A stretch of DNA of 64,000 bases, taken from contig NZ_VCRA01000009.1 of NCBI RefSeq assembly GCF_005938385.1, positions 186,001-250,000 on the forward strand. Reading direction: 5' to 3'. The position numbers were made by a program, and so were the translations under genes. This document shows, one piece after another, positions 8,165 through 15,261 of this stretch. Numbering within the stretch: the stretch's first letter is position 1; each line of letters begins with the position of its first letter. Below the pieces are notes generated by a model. The model was given only the letters and a program-made list of their open reading frames with translations, was not told the origin of the DNA and ran no database searches. Source of the DNA: Paenibacillus mesophilus. Lineage in GTDB: Bacteria > Bacillota > Bacilli > Paenibacillales > NBRC-103111.

Positions 8165-9649
8165 ATGCCGATCAAAAGCGGAAAGCAGTACATCGATCGA
8201 ATCGATAGCTCGGGGGTGGAGGTTTGGGTGCACGGAGAACGGGTCCGGAATGCGATATCCGTTCATCCCGCTTTTCGCGGAGTCGTTTCGACGCAAGCTT
8301 CTTTATACGACATGCAGGGGGAAGAGGAGTTTCGGGCGGAAATGACATTTGCGTCACCGACAACCGGAGATCCCGTAGGATTGTCGTTTCTGCGTCCCAT
8401 AACGAAAAACGATTTGGTGCGGCGAAGAAGGATGATGTCTTTGTGGGCCGGGCGGCATCACGGTTTTCTGGGGCGGGCCCCGGATTACATGAATACGGCC
8501 GTCATGGCGTTCGGCGCGGCTTCCGGCTTTTTATCGGAGCATAATCCGCTGTATGCCGAGAATATGAAACGGTACTACGAATATTGCCGGGAGAACGACA
8601 TTACGCTTTCCCATGCTTTTATCGTCCCTCATTCCGGCAGAATGTCGACCTTTGTGCATACGTTGGAGCTGCCGGATACGGCTCAGGTCATCGAGAAAAA
8701 TAAAGACGGGATCGTCGTCAGCGGCGCCTTCTTATTGGCTACGCAAGGTGTGACGGCGGAGGAAATCTTGATATTCCCGGCTCCGCTGCCGTCGCTTGCC
8801 GAGGAGAATCCGCATGCATTCGCGTTTGCGGTTCCGAACGATTTGCCGGGAATCCGGTTTATTTGCCGGGAAAGTTTCTCCGCCGGACATTCGCCGTATG
8901 ACTATCCGTTAAGCTCGAGGTTCGAGGAGATGGATACGCTCGTCGTGTTCGACCGGGTGCTCGTTCCACATGACCGGGTATTTTTGTGCGGGGACGAGGA
9001 GCTGGCGGCACGGTTTACCGAACAGAGCCATTTTCATACCCATGCGACCCATCAGGTGCTGTGCCGCAATATTGCGAAGACGGAGTTTGTGCTCGGGACG
9101 GTCGAGTCGATTGTCAAAATGCTCGGGCTTCGCACTTATTCGCAGGTCGTCGAGAAAGCGGCGGAGGTGATAGCGTCGCTCGAAACGCTGAAAGCGCTGC
9201 TGCTCGCTGCCGAGCACCGGGCGGAGCCGGATCGGTGGGGGACGATGCTGCCCGACCCGGGGCCGTTATATACGGCGAACTTCTTGTATCCGAAGCTTTA
9301 TCCGCGCATGGTCGAGATCGTTCAATTGATCGGAGCGAGCGGCCTCGTCATGATTCCGGGCGAGGCGGATTTCCGCTCACCCATTTCCGGCGATTTGTCC
9401 CGGTATTTGAAAGGAATCGATGTGGACGGGCGTCAAAAGGTAGGGTTGTTCCGGCTCGCCTGGGAGATGAGCGCGAGCTCGTTTGCAGGGAGACAGACCC
9501 TGTATGAACGGTTTTTCTTCGGGGATTCCGTGAAAGTCGCAAGCAGGCTGTACAACAACTATGACGATAAGGAAGCGTACAGCGGCAAAGTAGCACGCTT
9601 CGTATCCGGAGAGACCATGGCGTCATCCGGCAACGGCAGCGGAGTATAA
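8165..9649 (+). CDS. HpaB-family flavin-dependent oxygenase (4-hydroxyphenylacetate 3-monooxygenase type)
   Basis: About 494 residues of the HpaB/PvcC/4-hydroxybutyryl-CoA dehydratase family, which has an acyl-CoA dehydrogenase fold. The N-terminal domain carries the family pattern (WAGRHHGFLGRAPDYMNT at about 95-115). The middle domain has the AFIVPHSGR segment, and the C-terminal helical domain contains NIAKTEFVLG and GDLSRYLKG. Members hydroxylate phenols using FADH2 from a separate reductase (HpaC). No reductase gene lies nearby, so any partner is encoded elsewhere and the substrate is unknown. ATG 8165 was preferred over ATG 8159 because GGTGG at 8154-8158 is six bases away from 8165 but touches 8159. 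The gene is monocistronic. Confidence 0.85.
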   Translation: MPIKSGKQYIDRIDSSGVEVWVHGERVRNAISVHPAFRGVVSTQASLYDMQGEEEFRAEMTFASPTTGDPVGLSFLRPITKNDLVRRRRMMSLWAGRHHGFLGRAPDYMNTAVMAFGAASGFLSEHNPLYAENMKRYYEYCRENDITLSHAFIVPHSGRMSTFVHTLELPDTAQVIEKNKDGIVVSGAFLLATQGVTAEEILIFPAPLPSLAEENPHAFAFAVPNDLPGIRFICRESFSAGHSPYDYPLSSRFEEMDTLVVFDRVLVPHDRVFLCGDEELAARFTEQSHFHTHATHQVLCRNIAKTEFVLGTVESIVKMLGLRTYSQVVEKAAEVIASLETLKALLLAAEHRAEPDRWGTMLPDPGPLYTANFLYPKLYPRMVEIVQLIGASGLVMIPGEADFRSPISGDLSRYLKGIDVDGRQKVGLFRLAWEMSASSFAGRQTLYERFFFGDSVKVASRLYNNYDDKEAYSGKVARFVSGETMASSGNGSGV

Positions 9650-9724
9650 CGGCAATTTCCGGCATTGCGGGCGGCTATCCTCCTGTGTTACCATTAGAAA
9701 AATTTACGCGGGAGGTAGTCCCTT

Positions 9725-10090
9725 ATGCATACTCCGGTTCGTTTGGTTAAGCCGTCGGCTGATTACCGCCGCCAATATGTTTCATTTTATGAGGAGTGGC
9801 GGAGCAGCGGGGAAGACATCGTGCCTAGGGTTGTCGAACGGGACCCCGCCGATTTCGCGGCGATGCTTGATTTTCTGTTCTCTCAGGACAGCGAGGAGAA
9901 GGTAACCGAGGCGAATTGGGTTCCACACTCCACGTATTGGTTGGTTGATGAGCGGGAAGAAATTGTAGGTGCCGTTAACATCCGCCACCGGTTGAGCCCG
10001 AGACTGCTAAACACCGGCGGTCATATCGGATATGGCATTCGGCCGTCCGAAGATTTTGGATCGAGCTTTAAGATAGAGATAAAGACCTAG
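9725..10090 (+). pseudogene. Truncated GNAT-family N-acetyltransferase
   Basis: The first 105 residues look like the start of a GNAT acetyltransferase of about 170-180 residues: a mixed N-terminal region, the beta strands around TYWLVDEREEIVGAVNIRHRL, and the strand entering motif A (HIGYGIRPSE). The expected acetyl-CoA pyrophosphate loop (R/Q-x-x-G-x-G/A) and all later elements are missing: after IRPSE the frame reads DFGSSFKIEIKT and stops. The tail is AT-rich and unlike the family, consistent with a deletion joining the gene to downstream DNA. The start ATG 9725 has a GGGAGG site. The product should be inactive as an acetyltransferase. It ends 12 bp before araM. Confidence 0.7.
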
Positions 10091-10102
10091 TAACAGGGGG
10101 AA

Positions 10103-11467
10103 ATGATGGACATAACGGTTGAAACGGTACTTAAGCGCACCCCTGAGCAATTGGCGGGAATATCGTTCCATTGCGCGTGCGGACAAACGCATCGGGTCGA
10201 GATGCGAAAGCTGATGCTTGCGGAAGGCGCCTTGTACAAGGTGCACGAGCTGCTCCGGGAGTTGAACCTCGGAGGGAAAGCGATGATCGTAGCCGACTCT
10301 TCGAGCTTCGCCGCGGCGGGGAAAGCGTTGGCCGATGATTTGGCGGGCAAAGGAACGGATGTCCGGTTGAGCGTATTTCCGGAGGAACAATGGTATGCCG
10401 ACGAGAAAGCGCTCGTCCGTGTTCTGATCGATTTGGAGCCGGATACCGAATTGATCATTGCCGTAGGCTCCGGCACGATCAACGATATCGCCCGATTCGT
10501 CAGCTATAAGGCGAAACTTCCATATATCGTCGTTGCTACCGCACCGTCCATGGACGGTTATGCCTCGACAGGCTCCCCCATTCTCGTTAACGGCTTCAAA
10601 AAGACGTACAGCCTCGCGTCCCCCGCCGCCATCGTCGGAGATTTGTCGGTGATCCGTCAGGCCCCGCGGGATCGGCAGGCGGCCGGAGTAGGGGATATGC
10701 TGGCGAAAATAACGGCGTTATGCGATTGGCTGCTCGCATCCGTAGTGGAGGAAGAGCACTACTGCGAGGTGATCGCAGCGCTGATGAGCAAAGCGTTGAC
10801 CGGGATCGTAAGCCATGTTCAGTCTATCCGCGACGGCGAAGAGCAGGCGACCAAGCTGCTTATGGAAGGTCTCGTGCTGTCCGGCATCGCGATGCAAATG
10901 ATCGGCAATTCCCGGCCCGCTTCGGGGGCCGAGCACCACATTTCGCACTATTGGGAAATGCTGCATTTTGCCGCCGGGCATCGGACGGAGCTTCACGGGA
11001 TCAAGGTCGGAGCGGCCGTGCCGATCGTTCTGAAGCTGTACGATGCGCTGCTGGGCGCCGATCCGGACACTTTCCGGATGAAAGAGAAAACGGCAGCGCA
11101 AATCGCGGATTGGGAACGGGACGTTCGCCGGTGTTACGGGCCGCTCGCCGACGAGATGATCGCCATGAACCGCGGTCTTTTCTTGAATCAAACGGAGCTC
11201 GATATCCGGCGCGACAGGCTTGTCGGGCATTGGCCGGAATTGAAACCGAAGCTGCAAGCGATACTCGCTATCGCTCCGGACGTTCAAGCCTTGCTTCGTC
11301 AGGTCGGGGCACCCGCGGAGCCGAAGGAAATCGGGGTCAGCCGGGAACAGCTGGCAGACGCCCTCCGTTTGGCGAAGGAAGTCCGCAGCCGGTACACCGT
11401 GCTACAGCTGGCCGATCAGCTGGGACTGCTGGAATCGTTCGCGGAGGATATGGCCGCCGCGCATTGA
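10103..11467 (+). CDS. araM: sn-glycerol-1-phosphate dehydrogenase (AraM/EgsA)
   Basis: A 454-residue iron-containing-alcohol-dehydrogenase-fold enzyme of the AraM type. It reduces dihydroxyacetone phosphate to sn-glycerol 1-phosphate with NAD(P)H; in Bacillus AraM is nickel dependent and supplies G1P to PcrB for archaeal-type prenyl ether lipids. The dinucleotide motif is GSGTINDIAR (about 118-127), the substrate loop APSMDGYAS follows, and metal-binding residues lie in SGAEHHISH and in the later His of TELHGIKVG. The extended N-terminal region with a Cys-x-Cys (HCACGQTH) is typical of Firmicute forms. Two tandem ATGs exist (10103, 10106) behind AGGGGG; the second has the better spacing. The truncated acetyltransferase lies just upstream and pcrB is not nearby. 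Confidence 0.9.
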   Translation: MMDITVETVLKRTPEQLAGISFHCACGQTHRVEMRKLMLAEGALYKVHELLRELNLGGKAMIVADSSSFAAAGKALADDLAGKGTDVRLSVFPEEQWYADEKALVRVLIDLEPDTELIIAVGSGTINDIARFVSYKAKLPYIVVATAPSMDGYASTGSPILVNGFKKTYSLASPAAIVGDLSVIRQAPRDRQAAGVGDMLAKITALCDWLLASVVEEEHYCEVIAALMSKALTGIVSHVQSIRDGEEQATKLLMEGLVLSGIAMQMIGNSRPASGAEHHISHYWEMLHFAAGHRTELHGIKVGAAVPIVLKLYDALLGADPDTFRMKEKTAAQIADWERDVRRCYGPLADEMIAMNRGLFLNQTELDIRRDRLVGHWPELKPKLQAILAIAPDVQALLRQVGAPAEPKEIGVSREQLADALRLAKEVRSRYTVLQLADQLGLLESFAEDMAAAH

Positions 11468-11489
11468 GCCAATTACCGCATGAAATAAG

Positions 11490-11515
11490 AAGGCATCTGC
11501 TGGGGCAGATGCCTT
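11490..11515 (+). terminator. Hairpin terminator after araM
   Basis: A perfect 11-bp stem (AAGGCATCTGC / GCAGATGCCTT) with loop TGGG lies 22 bp after the stop codon. The T-run is only three residues, so termination may be partial. Confidence 0.6.
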
Positions 11516-11864
11516 TAAGCTTGTACGATCAGAATGTTTAAGTTCTTTACCGAACTAAAGCGAAAGGGTAACCCTTTTGCATGGGTAATTTGGAAATGGG
11601 CTTGAACGAACCAAACTTCCCTATTACTGAACTCTATTGCGCTATTTGCACATCAGATGGCCGAATACAGCGAATAACGAACCCCATTTCACTATTACCA
11701 AACTTAAGTTCAGTAATAGTTACTCTAGGTTCATTGTTTCTCCAATTACCGAGAAGTGGAGCCAAAAAGCGCAGAGAAGTTCACTAATAAACAAATTTGG
11801 TTCATTCATGACGAAGGGCCGTTGGGAGTAGAAGTCACTACGAAATAACTCCACTCTCCCAACG
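11516..11864. repeat. AT-richer intergenic region with dispersed inverted repeats
   Basis: This stretch between the convergent araM and THUMP methyltransferase genes is visibly richer in A and T than its surroundings. CTATTACTGAACT at 11621-11633 is the exact reverse complement of AGTTCAGTAATAG at 11707-11719, and short GAACC/GGTTC words recur. At the right end CGTTGGGAG pairs with CTCCCAACG across about 25 bases (11819-11864), a hairpin without a T-run. A small open frame at 11581-11787 has no ribosome site or recognisable product. I read it as a non-coding repeat element. Confidence 0.5.
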
Positions 11865-11952
11865 CACTAATGTTTGGTTTGCATGACCGTCCGGGCGTTT
11901 TTCTCGACGGGTATTTCATCCGGCGCGCGGCCGGCGGCGCGGCATAGCCTCG

Positions 11953-13104
11953 TTATGACTGGCGCGGAGGAAGCGGACCGTGGTACATGAGCAGATTGCA
12001 TTCGATCCGCCCGTTGAACAGCTTGCGCTTCTTGTCCGATGGCTTGCCGAAGTAATGCTCGAACTGCTTGCTCGGGCTGAGGGCGAACAGCGACCAGGTC
12101 GGAAGCTTGGCGTAAATCGATCCGAGCTGGCGGATCGTCTTCTCCACTTCGTCCTTCGTGCCGATCCGTTCGCCGTACGGCGGATTCGTAATGATGCAGC
12201 CGTAATCGGAATCCGGCCACAGCTTGGCTACGGGCGCCTGATAAAGCTTCAATTCGCCGGAAAGTCCGGCTTTCTTCGCATTCGCTTCGGCTACTTCGAT
12301 CGCCGCCGGATCGATGTCCGAGCCGATAATGTCGAGCGGCTCGTCGTCGCGCAGCAGGTCGTACGCTTCTTCCCGCGCGTCGTCCCAGATGGAAGGGTCC
12401 AATGTCGGCCACGCCTCCGCGGAGAACTCCCGGCGCAGCCCCGGCGCGATGTTCCAGCCGATCATGGCGGCCTCGATCGGAATCGTCCCCGAGCCGCAGA
12501 ACGGATCGATCAGCGGCCGCCCCGGCCGCCAGCGGCTGAGCAGCACCATCGCCGCCGCCATCGTCTCCTTGAGCGGCGCTTCGGTGATCAGCTTGCGGTA
12601 GCCGCGCTTGTGCAGGCTCGGGCCGGTCGTATCGATCGTCAGCGTCGCCACATCGTTCAGCAGCGCGACCTCGATCACGTAGCGGGGACCGTCCTCGGGG
12701 AACCATTCCGTGCCGTAGCGCTGCTTCATTTTCTCCACGACCGCTTTTTTCACGATGCCTTGGCAAGCCGGTACGCTCGATAATTGCGATTTATGGGAGC
12801 GGCCTTCGACGGGAAACTCGGCATCGCCGGGAATCCAGTCCGGCCAAGGCAGCGCCTTCACGCCCTCGAACAGCTCGTCGAACGTCGTAGCCGGAAATTC
12901 CCCGAGCTTAAGCAGGATCCGGTCCGAGGTCCGCAGCCAAAGATTGGCCCGGGCTATAGCCGAGCGGTCCGCTTGGAACATCACTTTGCCGTTCTCCACC
13001 ATGACGTCGTCATAGCCGAGCTCCCGTACCTCGCGGGCGACGATCGCCTCTAGCCCCATCGGGGCGGTTGCGATTAATTGCACTTTATCCACCTGTTCGT
13101 CCAC
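11953..13104 (-). CDS. THUMP-domain class I SAM-dependent RNA methyltransferase (RlmL/YpsC type)
   Basis: 383 residues. An N-terminal ferredoxin-like/THUMP RNA-binding region (to about 165) precedes a Rossmann methyltransferase domain with the SAM loop DPFCGSGTIPIEAA (near 200), the acidic GSDIDPAAIE motif, and the catalytic N-P-P-Y motif TNPPYGERIG (near 310), which marks N2-guanine or similar base methylation. The closest characterised relatives are the N-terminal half of E. coli RlmL (23S rRNA m2G) and Bacillus YpsC; the exact target is not provable here. The start is uncertain: GTG 13104 has GGAG almost touching it, while GTG 13083 lies five bases after AGGTGGA and would begin just before the conserved QLIATAPMGLEA. 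The gene is alone and converges on araM. Confidence 0.9.
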   Translation of the reverse strand: MDEQVDKVQLIATAPMGLEAIVAREVRELGYDDVMVENGKVMFQADRSAIARANLWLRTSDRILLKLGEFPATTFDELFEGVKALPWPDWIPGDAEFPVEGRSHKSQLSSVPACQGIVKKAVVEKMKQRYGTEWFPEDGPRYVIEVALLNDVATLTIDTTGPSLHKRGYRKLITEAPLKETMAAAMVLLSRWRPGRPLIDPFCGSGTIPIEAAMIGWNIAPGLRREFSAEAWPTLDPSIWDDAREEAYDLLRDDEPLDIIGSDIDPAAIEVAEANAKKAGLSGELKLYQAPVAKLWPDSDYGCIITNPPYGERIGTKDEVEKTIRQLGSIYAKLPTWSLFALSPSKQFEHYFGKPSDKKRKLFNGRIECNLLMYHGPLPPRQS

Positions 13105-13236
13105 TCCATCTGTTAGCGTCGGCTCCGCTCCGAGAAACGCTCGGTTGTATCGGTGCCGGCGAAATTATAGAATAAGTATAGGCGAAATGAATCAAGGATA
13201 CAAACGCGTCGTATGCGGCGAAGAGCGGAGGAATTT

Positions 13237-13881
13237 ATGGAGGATCGTTATTTTCAGACGGCTGACCGGTATGTGGAATCGCTCTACGAGACGGATGCGG
13301 ATTTGGAGCGGGTGAACGAAGCGATCCGGCAGCACGGCATGCCGGAGATTTCGGTCGCCCCCGGATACGGCCGATTGCTGACCATGCTCGTGCGCTTGTC
13401 CGGCGCGAACAGGTTGCTCGAGATCGGTGCGCTGGGCGGCTATAGCGGCATTTGTTTAGCAAGGGGGTTGAACGGCGGCGGGAAGCTGCTGTCGCTGGAG
13501 CTGAAGGAGGAGTTCGCTTCGGTCGCGAAGGAGAATTTGACTGCGGCGGGTTTCGGCGACGTAGTCGAGTACCGCATCGGGGAAGCGTTAGACAGCTTGG
13601 AGCGGCTGGGTGAGGAAGGGGCCGCCTTCGACTTTTTCTTCATCGATGCGGACAAAGGCAACTATGTGAACTATTTGGACTGGGCGATCCGTTTGGCCGC
13701 TCCCGGCGCGCTGATCGTAGGGGATAACGCTTTGCTGCACGGCAAAACGATGGACCCCGAGGCGAAAGGCAATTCGGTTGCCGTCGTACGCGAGTTCAAC
13801 AAACGAATCGCGACCGATCCGCGGCTGGAAAGTACGATATTGCCCGCTTATGACGGCTTGTGTATTGCAAGAGTGAAGTGA
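13237..13881 (+). CDS. O-methyltransferase (class I SAM-dependent, COMT-like)
   Basis: About 214 residues. It matches bacterial methyltransferase_3/YrrM-type O-methyltransferases: the SAM loop LLEIGALGGYSGICLA (about 63-78), the acidic LSLELKEEFA, and the metal-binding aspartates in FFFIDADKGNY with the later VGDNALLHGK motif. YrrM of Bacillus methylates 5-hydroxyuridine in tRNA (TrmR), and this could do the same, though small-molecule O-methylation is also possible. ATG 13237 was chosen because GGAGG lies five bases upstream; the frame can be extended to an upstream ATG without a ribosome site. The gene is divergent from the THUMP methyltransferase with a 132-bp gap. Confidence 0.85.
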   Translation: MEDRYFQTADRYVESLYETDADLERVNEAIRQHGMPEISVAPGYGRLLTMLVRLSGANRLLEIGALGGYSGICLARGLNGGGKLLSLELKEEFASVAKENLTAAGFGDVVEYRIGEALDSLERLGEEGAAFDFFFIDADKGNYVNYLDWAIRLAAPGALIVGDNALLHGKTMDPEAKGNSVAVVREFNKRIATDPRLESTILPAYDGLCIARVK

Positions 13882-13930
13882 AGGCTCAGCCTTCGCAGGC
13901 TTGAGCCGTATCAGGCATGGGCGAAAGAAT

Positions 13931-13956
13931 GGCGCAGCGAATTCGCTGCGCCTTTT
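13931..13956 (+). terminator. Terminator after the O-methyltransferase
   Basis: GGCGCAGCGAATTCGCTGCGCC is an uninterrupted palindrome followed by TTTT. A second hairpin (GGCTCAGCCT / AGGCTTGAGCC) lies upstream at 13883-13909. Confidence 0.7.
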
Positions 13957-13961
13957 GGTTC

Positions 13962-14149
13962 GATAGCGGAACTGTATTCCGTAATATTAAGTATTTCGCG
14001 GCATTACCCGGTTATAGCGGAACTGTAGTACGCTAATACATACATTTCTCACCTCGCTGACGATAAAACGGCCGGATAACGGATTACAGTTCCGCTAATT
14101 TGATGGCACACTCGTTTTAGCGGTTGATAACGGAATACAGTTCCGCTAT
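13962..14149. repeat. 188-bp dyad element, copy 1
   Basis: Four 24-bp units at 13962, 14013, 14075 and 14126 are arranged as two plus two inverted copies. Bases 13963-13982 (ATAGCGGAACTGTATTCCGT) are the perfect 20-bp reverse complement of 14130-14149, and the inner pair shares TAGCGGAACTGTA / TACAGTTCCGCTA. The element sits between convergent genes and its last bases contain the stop codon of the AraC gene. A homologous element of identical length lies at 21171-21358. It may act as a bidirectional terminator or be a small non-autonomous repeat. Confidence 0.8.
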
Positions 14150-14973
14150 TTTAACGATTCAGACTCGGCGCCCCGCTCCCCGAACGGAAGCGCTGTCCGC
14201 TTGAACTCGCTCGGAGACACGCCGAAGCGGGAGCGGAACGTCCTGCTGAAATGGATATAGGTCGTGAATCCGCTCTTGTAGGCGACTTCCTCCAGTGTGT
14301 CTCCCCCGATCAGCATATATTCCTTGGCCATCGTAAGACGGGTTTCGATCACATAATCCATGATGGATTGGTTGAAAGCGGATTTGAACAGCTGCGACGC
14401 CCTCGATACGCTCAGTCCGGCTTCGGAGCATATGTCCTTTAGCTTTAACGGCTCGGCGGCGCGTTTGTCGATGAAATATTTCATCCGGTTGGCGACGGCC
14501 CGTCCGTATGCGGTCGAGCCTCTCTCTTCCGAGATGAGCCGGCCCAGATGAAGGAAGAAAGCGCGGACCAGGCATTCCAGAATGACGGGATTCGTCTTCT
14601 TCAGCCGTCTTTTCTCGTAACGGATCAGCTTCCACATCGCGATCAGATCGTCGTCGAGCCCGAGCCGGCATTTCCCGACATGACGGTACTTCTCCCACCA
14701 TTCCGCGAACCAGTCCTGCCCGGCCATAATCAAGAGAAAGTAGTCGGCGCTGCGGAATGCCCCGTTCGCCTCTTCGCCGATCATCAGCTCGTAAGTGTCT
14801 CCGGGTCTGCACAGCAGCAGATCGCCGGGGTCGAGCCGGTTGACGGCGCGATTGACGACCGCTTTGCAGGTGCCGTCCGTTTGCAGACGGACGATATAGT
14901 GTCCGAGGCCGCTCCGCTTGTCGGTATAGAATGATTTCGTATGAATGGAATGACCGACGGCTATAATCTCCAT
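14146..14973 (-). CDS. AraC-family transcriptional regulator
   Basis: About 275 residues. The N-terminal cupin-like sensor (GHYIVRLQTDGTCKA, DPGDLLLCRPGD) probably binds a sugar. Two C-terminal AraC helix-turn-helix motifs follow: LKDICSEAGLSVSRASQLFK and TLEEVAYKSGFTTYIHFSRT, ending in the family signature FGVSPSEFKR. ATG 14973 (MEIIAV) was chosen because GGAGG lies seven bases upstream. The gene is divergent from the secreted golvesin-domain protein at 15262 with 288 bp between starts, and is the likely regulator of that protein and of the binding lipoprotein behind it. The stop codon falls within the right arm of the 188-bp repeat. Confidence 0.88.
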   Translation of the reverse strand: MEIIAVGHSIHTKSFYTDKRSGLGHYIVRLQTDGTCKAVVNRAVNRLDPGDLLLCRPGDTYELMIGEEANGAFRSADYFLLIMAGQDWFAEWWEKYRHVGKCRLGLDDDLIAMWKLIRYEKRRLKKTNPVILECLVRAFFLHLGRLISEERGSTAYGRAVANRMKYFIDKRAAEPLKLKDICSEAGLSVSRASQLFKSAFNQSIMDYVIETRLTMAKEYMLIGGDTLEEVAYKSGFTTYIHFSRTFRSRFGVSPSEFKRTALPFGERGAESESLK

Positions 14974-15261
14974 GGCATGTCCTCCGTTTGCCGCTTTCGG
15001 CTTCACGATCCGATCTGTGCTTATAAGTCTAACGGCTGCGCGCAGATTCGTAAAGCGGCTTCCCCGAAAATCGTTCCGGTTTCATTAAAATATACGCAGC
15101 AATTATCGTAAGATCCGTTAACATTTTGCTTCGATTGGATATGTCTTTGCGGACAGCGCCTGCCTTACTATGGATGTATAGCCGCGAGGAGAAGACCGTA
15201 GTTGTTGTACGGGCCGGGCAGAGGGCGGCGAGCCATTGCACACGAGGAGGTGGGACGTTAG

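Noticed and set aside
11581-11787. Small protein of 68 residues after araM
   Set aside because: It has no ribosome site, odd composition, and lies in a repeat-rich AT region.
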